Of a stretch of 64,000 nt of DNA, positions 49,505-59,765 are shown one piece after another. The stretch is from Bolinopsis microptera. Its lineage: Eukaryota; Ctenophora; Tentaculata; Lobata; Bolinopsidae. The notes under the pieces are model-generated. The model saw nothing but the letters and a program-made list of their open reading frames with translations, searched no databases and was not told the origin of the DNA. The stretch lies in NCBI RefSeq assembly GCF_026151205.1, contig NC_087083.1, positions 10,351,460 to 10,415,459 of the forward strand. The letters run 5' to 3'. The position numbers were made by a program, and so were the translations under genes. How positions within the stretch are numbered: the first letter of the stretch is position 1; every line of letters starts with the position of its first letter.

Positions 49505-49964
49505 ATTCTTCCTTGGAGATTTATTGACTGTTGACATATGCGTACGTTGCATGCCACTTTTTGCGCGCGAAGCTCCGCCGAAAACCGTTGGGCAAAAAAT
49601 TGTTGGGCAAAAAACCGTTTTGGTCACGTGACAGGCTAGTAAAACACGAATTCGATTGTTTAGCTGGCTTGTATGTTATAGTAGGGGGTACACGATAAAA
49701 TAAACTTGCTTGGATTTTCAAAATGTTTGTACCAATTCTTCCTTGGAGATTTATTGACTGTTGACATATGCGTACGTTGCATGCCACTTTTTGCGCGCGA
49801 AGCGCCGCCGAAAACCGTTGGGCAAAAAACTGTTGGGCAAAAAACCGTTTTGGTCACGTGACAGGCTAGTAAAACACGAATTCGATTGTTTAGCTGGCTT
49901 GTATGTTATAGTAGGGGGTACACGATAAAATAAACTTGCTCGGATTTTCAAAATGTTTGTACCA
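49505..49964. repeat. tandem duplication of a 230-bp unit
   Basis: Two direct copies start at 49505 and 49735 (ATTCTTCCTTGGAGATTTAT...). I count only about three differences, such as CTCCGCCG against CGCCGCCG, so the duplication is recent. Minus-strand ORFs in both copies are shadows of the repeat. Confidence 0.92.
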
Positions 49965-52070
49965 TTGTTTTCTAGAGACTGTGAGAATTTTCACAGTACC
50001 AAATTTGTCATACCCTTTTGGAATGATCAGTGAGTTTCGCCTAGGTGCCATTTGTAGCGCGATGCACTACTGGGTCGCGCGCGCGCATCCAATAATGCTT
50101 CTCGCAACCACAGATCGTATGCAGATCGGCGAGATGCGAAGGATTGACATCGTGAATCAAAGGTGCCATATTTGATGGTGCGCGGCTTTTGGAGCAAAAA
50201 TAGGTGTAAAAGTCGCGTAATTTGACGAAATCTGTTGATTTATGTTGTATTATTCTATCATATCTTCGGTTCCTGAACATGAATCATGCTGAAAATTTGT
50301 CAGAACCTTCCAATCATACTTAACTAACTACGTGTGCTCTCTAATTTTGCAGCTTCTCTGCTCTCTCATACCCAGCAGACCTTACTGGCTGGCGATATTA
50401 CTACAGGTGATCGCGTCTTCACAGCTTGCTGAACTCCACGCGCGCTCGTTAGTTCATTGCATTTGCACGCTTCAAACATTCCAAGAATGCAATTGCACCA
50501 CGTACCACGTGATACGATTCAGCCAATCAGAGAACAAGAATCCGCAAAGTTAAAGCTGCGCACTTTTATAAGGCCCATAATATGACTTTTCGCGATAATT
50601 TGAAATCTAGGTTGTCCCAAATTGTGCTCCTGGGGAGCTAACTTTAGTTTTACGAGACGAACATTTTGGTGAAAACCAGACGTTTCTATCTCTTTTATTT
50701 TCGAAGTTAGGCCCCTACCAGTAAGGTTTCCTGGGTAGTGCCTTCCGAGATCGCATTACAAGAGGGAACCCTCGATACGAGTATACAACATCGTTTATCG
50801 AAGGGTAGTTCCGGACTTCGAAAATCGAAAAAATATTTTCGGCTAATAATGTCAATGATCAGGGTATCATGAATCGTGAAAACATTTAAACTTCGGAAAT
50901 ATTTTTACAAGATTGTTTTCAGCTTGGAAAGGCAAAACGAGTAGTACCAAAATTATGATATTTGAAAAACAAATAATTTTTCAATTTTTACAAAATTTGT
51001 ACAAGGGGGGAACCCTTGTGTTCGAGCTGGAAAATTGTTGAAGGTCTAAATACGATAAAAGGGCAAAAATTATATGCCATAAAGTGCATGTGGCATAAAA
51101 TGGAGACTTTTTAGATGGAGAAAAATGAAAATGGAAAAACCCTTGAAGTTGAGTAATTCTCCAATTATGCCATTACATTGCCCCTCATCGACTTTGAGTT
51201 TGACAAAATAAAGATTATCAAGAATTCTAATATGAACAATAATTGTAGATGTAAAATAAACAAACGATCAATTTTGAAAGATAGATGTGATGGTTAGGAA
51301 ATAGAGATAAAAGGCGGGAACTGCTCGTATAGGTATGTTTTACTGGTTTGACCAATACGCGGTCGCGTGTACAGTCACGTGGTCTCTCTCCACTAATAGG
51401 GAGCTCTATGTGGTGTGATTGGTCAATCCGTTGGCGAGTAAACTTTCCGGACAGAGTGTTTCCTGATATGGTCCGTGTGCTCAGTTCTTTTTTATCAGTT
51501 TAGTTGACCGTTACTACATTACAGTTATGATTTCATCATTTTGTCGGAGAGCCTATACCTACGGTTATAATTATTATCTCATATTTTCTGATTTTGCTGC
51601 TAAAGTTTAGGCTTCTAAATCTAACGACTCGACAATTTTCAGCAAATTCACGAAGTGTTTATCATAGATCGTCGTGTAGAATTGATATTTAATTCTGTTT
51701 TTGTACTTTACATTTATCAAATTAATTTGGCAGTTGCGTCTCGTCATTTTATTTGTCATATTCTTTATTTAGTCATTCATATGTAAAGGTAAGATTTTTT
51801 GTTTTCCGACTAGGTTGTTTAGACCTCAACCTAGTCATTATGCTAAATCTGGTCAACCCTAAATTATACGAAACATTATGATTTAAAACACTTTTATTTC
51901 ACTGAAAGACAGATAAAATGAATGATAACACATTCTATATAGTTAATTGTAATTTCATAGTATAGCATTATATTAATAACTACAATAACGAATAGTTAAG
52001 TTTGGTTAGTGGGTGAAATTATTTGCAAAATAACGCTCAATTGTTAGCTTAATATGTTTGTATTGTTACC
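49965..52070. other. gene-free stretch
   Basis: No supported gene. The region around 49020-50180 carries shared motifs (GATTGACATCGT[CG]AATCAA twice; ACGCGTACTGCGTGACGCGC at 49147 and 49269), suggesting a mosaic of old repeats. Around 50745-51060, GGGAACCCTCG and GGGAACCCTTG motifs recur. Confidence 0.4.
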
Positions 52071-52153
52071 AGCACAGTGGCGCAATCGGTTAGGCAATAG
52101 CCTTATATGACCGTCTAGCCCGGACGTAGCGAGATCGAGTCCCGGCTTGTTCT
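52071..52153 (+). ncRNA. tRNA-like Pol III unit (tRNA pseudogene or SINE head)
   Basis: TGGCGCAATCGG at 52078-52089 matches the internal A box of tRNA genes, and GATCGAGTCC at 52133-52142 matches the B box, 55 nt apart as in tRNAs. The start AGCACAGTGGCGCAATCGGT and the TTATATGA around the anticodon position recall tRNA-Ile(UAU). The acceptor and T-arm pairing is imperfect, so a working tRNA is unlikely. A TTTT run follows at 52165-52168, a usual Pol III stop. Confidence 0.5.
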
Positions 52154-52297
52154 AAATCTCAAAGTTTTCAAAAATCGTTATTTAGTCCGTAAAAGTTCAC
52201 TCATGCTTGAGCTCTCACATATTCAGGGCTTCTGTATACATGTTTCACAATAATAGAACTAGTCACCCACTAACGTTATTACACAGTAACATCATAT

Positions 52298-54661
52298 CTA
52301 ATATCGTATAATGCGAGCGTAGTTACTCAGATTATCTAACAAATGTAACATGTAAGGATATTGGTCTAATGTACTACCCTTGTCTGGGTATATAACAACA
52401 GAGTAGTGTACACGTGCTCTTGATAACGCGAAGTAAAGGTTAGCCAGGTTATCCTCCTCACTACTATCCCACACTCCACACAGTACTATTACAGCAGGCC
52501 ACTCACTAGAGGCACAATACGCACTGTGACACATTGCAATCTTACTAGCAGTGTTACCACATCTCATATTAACACTGTATCTAACTAGTGATACTACACT
52601 ACTACCAATAGTGTAATCAGTATATACTATACCTATATCAGAATAATTTAATTCATGTGTAGCACACAATCTATCTAAATCAATATTAATAACACTTACA
52701 ATACTATCAACATTATAATCATTAAAAACATGTATAACAGGTAATGTACCGTGTATAAAGTGTCCTGGTGATTGTGTAGGTAAAACTATATCTAAAATAT
52801 CTGATTTAATAGAACATAATTTAACGAATTGATCTCTGATTTCAGATAAAATATTCGATAAATCAAACGTATTTCTTAAGTTTCTAGATAACGTAGCCCT
52901 CTGATTGGGTTTTAATAAATCAATGATTGAATAAGCTGCGTTGAAAATGGTTTGTGTGTCATTAATATACCAAGCCTGAACAAAATCGCAAGCTATCCAC
53001 ACAATTTTATCTGCTGATAATTCTAATAACTTTTTAATCAGTAAAGTCCACATTTCAGCTGTGGTATTAAAATAAATTACTGTCTGTATATCATCAACAA
53101 ACAAATTATAACCACTTAATACACTGAGTCTATCTGTTAAATATGTGGTATCTGCATTACGTGTTATCTCCACAATAATAACATTACACAAACTCTCTGT
53201 TATAATTAGATTAGCTAGTTCTGTGGGAGTGTGTTCATCTTCACTAGTGCTTATCAGTTTGTATTTTATACCAGCGTTATCTAACGCACTTTGATAATGC
53301 TGTGAATTGTTTCCCTCTCCAGTAAACTTAAATACCACAACTTTGTTGTCCTTATCAGATTGTATCAGTTGCAGTATTTTACCACACAATATGACAGTCT
53401 TTCCTGCCCCTGCGGGTCCGTTAATATACAAAAAGTTCTCTTCTGAATTGAAAGCATTATCTTGTTCTACTGTTAGGTTGTCCACTTTTACATAGTTCAT
53501 GATAACATCGGGAGCTTTAATGACTCCGGGATTCTGCGCCCGATTCTTCACTTTTTTAGGTACAAAAGTAAATTTTCCTTCTTTGAGCCGTTTACTAATG
53601 TTCAAGATAGACTGCCCTAGACTGCACCTAGATTGATCACACTCATTTTTATCTGTACACCATAGAGCTAACAACGTGTTTCTTACGTTTTCGCAATTGT
53701 TCGGGAGATTTACTCTGACATCTTGGCGTAGGGGATTGTTGATGACTTTTTCCAACCACCAAGCAGAGAAGTCATCCAAATCTTCTTTGAAGATTATCGA
53801 ATTTCGATCATGTTGATCGGTGAATTCTTCTCGATACTTTGCACTGAAATTAGGATATGCCGTAAACTGAAGAATTGGTATGTCCTTGTCAAGACATTCG
53901 ATTAAGTTCACTATCTTATGCCTCTGTTGTACTGATTGTTGAAATGTCTTATTCAACACCTCCTTCGAATACTCCTTCATGGTCATACAATCAGGTTCCT
54001 CCCAGTCCTCGCCAATCGTACACAGATGAAAATCTGGATCACATGCCAAAAACTCCCTTTCGAAATTTTTTATTTTTTCAACCTCTATATCAAGACATTT
54101 AATTAAGTTCACTATCTTATTCCTCTGCTGCACTGATTTTTGAAATGTTTGATTCAAGGCCTCCAACTGCTTCTCTATGGCCGGCGTACATTTAGGTTCC
54201 TCCCAGTCCTCGCCAATCGTACACAGATGAAAATCTGGTTCACACGCCAAAATATCCCTGTCGACATTTTTCATGTTTTTGACCTCTATGATTATGAATC
54301 TACCTGGGCAAATCACCAGAAAATCACACTCTCCTTCACGTTCCGCCGGCTTTTTACATTCACGACAGTCCTTTCTCACATGATCTTTATCGCACAATCG
54401 ATACTGGTGGTGCGTGTATTCAAAATTATGCAGAACGATCACTCTCTTTTCGTCCAATTTCTCCACGGCCCTATACACTACAACTTCAGCCTCATAATCA
54501 GACTGACGTTGTCTTTCGTCTCTGAAGTCAGGACTACTCTCCGGGTACCTATCTATATAAGTCTGATCTGGAGCTCTCGGTAGCATAGTGGGATGAAGGT
54601 TGTCAGGCGAGTTGCAGAACTTGAGGAATATTTCTTCTCTGTTCTTTATATAGTAGTCCAT
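52298..54661 (-). CDS. NERD nuclease domain fused to SF1-type helicase/NTPase, intronless
   Basis: A 787-residue ORF. Residues about 55-130 form a NERD domain: Glu57 in SDYEAE, Asp113 in GECDFLV, and Glu126/Lys128 in FIIIEVKN give the E...D...ExK pattern of this PD-(D/E)xK nuclease family. Residues 131-257 hold a 67-residue tandem duplication (LAC[ED]PDFHLCTIGEDWEEP twice). Helicase part: Walker A GPAGAGKT (415-422), Walker B FVDD (521-524), a motif IV-like NLRNT, and motif VI FALSRAR (744-750). These suggest ATP-driven work on nucleic acid with cleavage; the substrate is unknown. The start is the first ATG after an in-frame TGA six bases upstream. A clean acceptor (TTCATTCATTTCAG) 22 nt before the ATG shows a spliced 5' UTR, which argues against bacterial contamination. 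The uninterrupted coding region contrasts with the neighbours. NERD-helicase fusions are known mainly from prokaryotes. Role in defence, repair or a mobile element is open. Confidence 0.85.
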   Translation of the reverse strand: MDYYIKNREEIFLKFCNSPDNLHPTMLPRAPDQTYIDRYPESSPDFRDERQRQSDYEAEVVVYRAVEKLDEKRVIVLHNFEYTHHQYRLCDKDHVRKDCRECKKPAEREGECDFLVICPGRFIIIEVKNMKNVDRDILACEPDFHLCTIGEDWEEPKCTPAIEKQLEALNQTFQKSVQQRNKIVNLIKCLDIEVEKIKNFEREFLACDPDFHLCTIGEDWEEPDCMTMKEYSKEVLNKTFQQSVQQRHKIVNLIECLDKDIPILQFTAYPNFSAKYREEFTDQHDRNSIIFKEDLDDFSAWWLEKVINNPLRQDVRVNLPNNCENVRNTLLALWCTDKNECDQSRCSLGQSILNISKRLKEGKFTFVPKKVKNRAQNPGVIKAPDVIMNYVKVDNLTVEQDNAFNSEENFLYINGPAGAGKTVILCGKILQLIQSDKDNKVVVFKFTGEGNNSQHYQSALDNAGIKYKLISTSEDEHTPTELANLIITESLCNVIIVEITRNADTTYLTDRLSVLSGYNLFVDDIQTVIYFNTTAEMWTLLIKKLLELSADKIVWIACDFVQAWYINDTQTIFNAAYSIIDLLKPNQRATLSRNLRNTFDLSNILSEIRDQFVKLCSIKSDILDIVLPTQSPGHFIHGTLPVIHVFNDYNVDSIVSVINIDLDRLCATHELNYSDIGIVYTDYTIGSSVVSLVRYSVNMRCGNTASKIAMCHSAYCASSEWPAVIVLCGVWDSSEEDNLANLYFALSRARVHYSVVIYPDKGSTLDQYPYMLHLLDNLSNYARIIRY

Positions 54662-54802
54662 CGTTCAGTAGGAGTAAGATAGTCTGAAATGAATGAAGGT
54701 GTTAAAACTTAAAAACTAGTATAGTAGTTATCATACTTTATTAATGTGGTGAAGTGTTAGGTGTTCAGGATAAAAGATGAGATATAAAGAAAGTGAACTT
54801 AC

Positions 54803-54883
54803 TGATTTTTCTTTAAGCTGTTTAGTTTTAGCTGGGGTTTCACAAGGGTAAGTTTCTTTCTCCTAGAGACTCGTTCAATTAAT
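54803..54883 (-). other. probable 5' untranslated exon of the NERD-helicase gene
   Basis: On the minus strand a good acceptor (CTGATTTTTGCAG) and a donor (ATCA|GTAAGT) bound an 81-nt segment. Spliced to the acceptor just upstream of the ORF start it adds no in-frame ATG, because a TGA precedes the start codon. Confidence 0.55.
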
Positions 54884-56183
54884 CTGCAAAAATCAGAATA
54901 AAATTATCAAAATTATAACTTACTCAGCCCGCTCAGGCTATAAATATTTTCGAATGTGAATCAGGAGTCATCATTCAACACTAATATAGGAATATTAAGT
55001 AAACAAATTTATGTTTACCTTAATGAAAAGATTGATGTTGAACTTTACTGTTTACTAAGTTAGAAACGCTAACTGATTGAGTCCAGTACCCAAAATATTA
55101 AATATAATGTTAATCGCTAAGCAAGTAAATAATATAATATATAAGTATTAAGTATAAATAATTTTTGAAATGTAAATAGCGAGTCCTGATTTAAGTCTAA
55201 TATTATAGGATCATTTGAAAGATCCAATCAGAAGTAAACAAACGTATATTTACTGTAAATTTAATGTTTACCTTTATGTAAAAATTGATGTTGAGCTTTA
55301 CTGCTAATAGGAAGAAATTAGAAACGCTGAATGATTGCTGACCCGGGTCCAGTACCTAAAATATTAAACAAAATGTCAATCGCTAAGCAAGTGAATCTTG
55401 TTGTGATAATATATCATGAGGTACAAGCTTGTAAAATAGTAAATTTAACCACAAAACGAGTAGTGAGAATTGCACTAAAATATTAATATCAATATTATAA
55501 TTCTTTAAAAAGGAAGGCTAATTCACAAAATACTAACGATAATAGGAGAGTTGTAAATCAGTTGTTTGGCGAGCTCAACATTAATACATGATCTGGGCGA
55601 TTTTTAGAATATAAGTGAGAGACAGAATAGAAATATATAGGATTCATAAAATAGAATAATGTAATATTGACATGACCAATCAACGTTCAAGATTCTGTAG
55701 TTCCCGGGTTTTAGGTTATATAATAATTAATATTAGGTTATATATTAGTTTATACATTCATGTAAGAGAGAAGGGACAAATAACAAATAACCATTATTCT
55801 GAATTTTACTGATGACAATATTATGTTTACAAAACTTATAGCTGATAGTGATAACAAAATTCTACCTGACAATATTAGATATAATCATTACTCCAAAGTG
55901 ATATTTTGACGAAGATAAAACATAAAGTCGGTTTAACTTTATTAAATGTAATGTAATGTACAATATTCTTGGTATAACTTTAACATACTGTAAAATGTGA
56001 CCAATATTAATGAATAATGAATGTTTCAGTTCATGGTGAAACTAAAAGAAATGTTTCTGAATCGAAATAAAATGACTTAAAACACGTTAATATTGAAAAT
56101 TATAGTGAGTCAGAAATAATGAATATATCAAAAAAAAGAGGATTACTGTGACGAACAGGTTACCAAAAATGGTCCACCGCTAA
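54884..56183. other. gene-free stretch with a diverged direct duplication
   Basis: A block containing ATGTTTACCTT, GATGTTGA[AG]CTTTACTG and TCCAGTACC[CT]AAAATATTAA occurs at about 54960-55130 and again about 254 bp further on, at 55215-55400. On the minus strand each copy holds a potential donor after CATTAAG or similar, so duplicated first exons or promoters of the NERD-helicase gene are possible. The rest is AT-rich with nothing recognised. Confidence 0.4.
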
Positions 56184-56552
56184 TTGCTAAACCAACCACC
56201 GCTAAACCAACCACCGCTAAACCAACCACCGCTAAACCAACCACCGCTAAACCAACCACCGCTAAACCAACCACCGCTAAACCAACCACCGCTAAACCAA
56301 CCACCGCTAAACCAACCACCGCTAAACCAACCACCGCTAAACCAACCACCGCTAAACCAACCACCGCTAAACCAACCACCGCTAAACCAACCACCGCTAA
56401 ACCAACCACCGCTAAACCAACCACCGCTAAACCAACCACCGCTAAACCAACCACCGCTAAACCAACCACCGCTAAACCAACCACCGCTAAACCAACCACC
56501 GCTAAACCAACCACCGCTAAACCAACCACCGCTAAACCAACCACCGTTTAAT
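56184..56552. repeat. 15-bp minisatellite, about 24 identical copies
   Basis: The unit CCACCGCTAAACCAA repeats with no visible substitution from about 56190 to 56548. With no stops on either strand it gives open frames PPLNQ(n) and VGLAV(n); both begin and end in or next to the array and have no flanking coding support. Confidence 0.97.
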
Positions 56553-56950
56553 TTAACTACCTTATTAGACTTTATTTGAACGGAAATTAATTGGAGGCTA
56601 GGGGCCCTAGCGTAAATTTCAATGTCCGTTCAAATTTAGCCGGACGTCCACCCCTTGATCGTAAATTTTAATGTCCTTTCAAAATTATTTCCGTTCACGC
56701 AATATCCGGTCAAATAACGTCCGGTAATGTATAACTATAACTATTAGTATTACCTAACTTGTACATGATTTAATAATGGGCAACGGTTCACTATTATCAT
56801 CTTGTTCGTCGCAGTAACCTATCAGCTAAGAAATAAAAGCAGTAAAAGAAGAGGATATAAAATGTAAAACCAGTATTGTTCGAAACCCGTCCCTTGAAAC
56901 CACATTAACTAGAATAACAAATTTAACAAAATTTCGGTGCAAAATAGTAA

Positions 56951-57090
56951 GGGGTCGTTCAACTTCACATAATATTACATAATCACTTTTTGGACAATTT
57001 TAACCCCCTGCTGTGTCAAAATTACACTAGCGTAATCATTCGGAAACCCCCTCTCCCCCTCGGCTGATTACGTAATACGTGAACGGCCCC
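56951..57090. mobile_element. PIF/Harbinger-like MITE, copy 1 (140 bp)
   Basis: The terminal inverted repeats GGGGTCGTTCA and TGAACGGCCCC (one mismatch) are flanked by TAA on both sides (56948-56950 and 57091-57093). A 3-bp TAA/TTA duplication is the known target pattern for PIF/Harbinger. Subterminal sequence has AT-rich ATTACATAATC / GATTACGTAAT arms. A second member lies at 62719-62864. Confidence 0.7.
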
Positions 57091-57468
57091 TAAATGAAAA
57101 ATGCTGCATACTGATAAAAACTGTACCAAACATTAACTCAAATCAATAATTTTCCAATTTACGGTTAGCTAATTCTGATTCTGAAACACAATGATGTACA
57201 AGCCCTGGTGTTTTTATATTGTTCAACCCAAATTCTGATCATTTAAAAACAATTCGTCAATTTTTGTCTCTAATTATGATATTGCTTCAAACATGAACAT
57301 CCAAAATGTAACTCATAGTTAATACTTTCTTAGCTTACTGTATAAGATAGCACTGTATAAGATAGCAATGACATTCAACTTCAAAACAAATTTACTAAAA
57401 TATGATAACCAAATTCAATAATAGTTGCACGTGTCGCGCGAAAAGAGCACGTGCAATATATCGGGTGC

Positions 57469-59765
57469 CTATAAAGCAGTGTGGCGCAGGGAAGCATCTA
57501 TCTCGGTGTCGCCGAGGTCGTTGTCAGAGTTTGTATCGGGAAGAGCGGAGTAGATGGGATTACTGGCTCTTCTAGGGGAACGGGGGGACCGTCTACCTGC
57601 AAAACACGTGGTGTGACATGAGAACACGTGCAAAACACGTGATGTTGGTAAAAATAGATAACAAAACTATATAATACCAACTTGGTATATAGTTTTTTTA
57701 ATCTATTTGTACATACTGTTTCCTTTTTATCTTTGCTAGTTAATTAGGATTTTGGGTACCGGGCCATCCTGGTTACCCTAGGCTATGGGCCGTTCCCTTG
57801 GCTTATGCAGGTCCAGGTTATCCAACTTACTGAGCCGCGCTCAGTAATATGAAATTCCGCCATATCTTCAATTTAATCGGTCCGTGTGTTTATAAACAAG
57901 AAGCCTGGGTCCCCAGGTAACTTTATAACCAGTTTGATGCAATAATAACTATTCAATCGCTAGGACAATAAACTGATCAATCCGTTTCATGTTACGATTG
58001 ATATCAAAGATTTGCTACAGTAATACCTCACTATAATGCGCAACGAGGGATGAAACTAATAGCACAAAAAACCGCGTTATAACGAGGTCTGAGCTATAAC
58101 AAGGTATACCACTGCACTGTAGTAACACAGTAACTATTACAGACATATGTATAGAGTTACGGAAATGTGGAATGAAACAAAACACAAATGAAAATATTTG
58201 CTCGAGCGAACATTTGCGATAGTGTTCCATACATGATAAAGTAAAAATAATGTGCACGAAAAAGGAAAAAATCACCTACGCAGATGGACTCGTGAGATTA
58301 GAAAATATAATATCTGAGTAAGGATTACTTTCAGCATTGGATCTAAAAGCATGGTAAAGTGTTCAAAGGCCCCGGGAAATCAAAAACTTTGTGTTTTGGT
58401 GGAAAATTCATCAAGTCGGAGTAAGGGGTCACTCCCCCTGATCCCTCCTCCCTATATTTCTGTAACTTACCAAGTGGAATTACAGAATATCGCTCGGGAG
58501 TTTCGTCTAGTAGATTCGACTCATCCGGCTTTCTTTCATTATTTCTCAAATCAAGTCTGGGGGGAATGTCACGTTTTAATATGGAAATGAGAAACATCTT
58601 CCACGTTATTTTACTTATAATATTACGTAATCTTACTTTAATTCACATAATATTAGTCAGTCTGGTAGGTAAATTCACAAAGTGCAAATATCTTCTCTTC
58701 TAAATAAACTTACTTGAACTGGTTACCGAATCTATTGCTAGAGTTAAGGCGGTTTCCCATACTGCGTTTAGAAATGAAGCTGTCTCTGAAGCGACGGGCG
58801 AAGTCAGAATCGTCGTTACCCTGCATTTCCTCATTCACCCAGTCACCGATAATATCTCTAAATGATTCGATATCTCCTTCGTCCTTAATCTTCATTGTCT
58901 GTTAAGTTTTAATATTTGGATTATAGATTATAATTAAAATAAGTTATAATTAATAAATAAGTTAGGTAATTAAAATAAGTTATCATGAACAGTGCACGTG
59001 TGAGGAGTTAAACGACCGAGCTAAAAAGAGATGGAGGGTAAAATAATGTGAAAAGTAGCACGTGACAAGTAAATTAGCACGTGACAGGTAACTTAGCACG
59101 TGACAAGTAAATTAACACGTGACAGGTAACTTAGCACGTGCCAAGTAAATCAGCACGTGACAAGTAAATAAGCACGTGACAAGTACATTAGCACGTGACA
59201 AGTAAGTTAGCACGTGACAAGTACATTAGCACGTGACAAGTAAGTTAGCACGTGACAAGTAAATTAGCACGTGACAATTAAATTAGCACGTGACAAGTAA
59301 ATAAGCACGTGACAGGTAACTTAGCACGTGACAAGTAAATTAGCACGTGACAGGTAAATTAGCACGTGACAAGTAAATCAGCACGTGACAAGTAAATTAG
59401 CACGTGACAAGTAAATTAGCACGTGACATGTAAATTAGCACGTGACAGGTACCTTGAGGATGTCGTGAAGATGAGCTGCATATTTGTATTCTTCTCTCAG
59501 GTCTGATTTAGTAGACACCTCACCACCTGACAAAAAGGTGGGATATTTATATTTTAGCATATCGAAGAAAAATAAGGTGGTAACATCGAGCTAGATAGGA
59601 TTAATTAATTAATTAAATATGGGGTATCAAAAAGGAAAAGGCTGTGAAATAAGTGATACGAAAGAACCAATTAACACGAACCACCATCCCTTTGTATGCT
59701 CTGAATGTCTTTAATGTAAGTTCTGATAGGTCTTGTGTTTCTGCGCTCTTTTTTAAACTTCACTC
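57469..59765 (-). CDS. Ig receptor exons 11-15: cytoplasmic tail
   Basis: Juxtamembrane KFKKERRNTRPIRTYIKDIQ (59685-59765) is strongly basic, as expected just inside the membrane. It is followed by EVSTKSDLREEYKYAAHLHD (59453-59526), KIKDEGDIESFRDIIGDWVN (58714-58898), RKPDESNLLDETPERYSVIP (58471-58556) and RRASNPIYSALPDTNSDNDL, then LRHTAL-stop (57469-57596). The tail has tyrosines in YSVIP and IYSAL contexts that could be phosphorylated or bind adaptors. The last residues T-A-L fit a class I PDZ ligand. Exon 13 has a readthrough TAA right after its donor, so intron retention would truncate the protein after QFK. Confidence 0.8.

Noticed and set aside
53307-54583. Plus-strand ORFs of 62-147 codons
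   Set aside because: Antisense shadows of the NERD-helicase coding region.
52298-54661. Bacterial contamination as source of the NERD-helicase
   Set aside because: Flanking DNA is continuous AT-rich eukaryotic-type sequence, and a polypyrimidine-AG acceptor precedes the start codon.
56143-56579. VGLAV and PPLNQ repeat proteins
   Set aside because: Perfect 15-bp repeat open on both strands with no start, splice or flanking coding signal.
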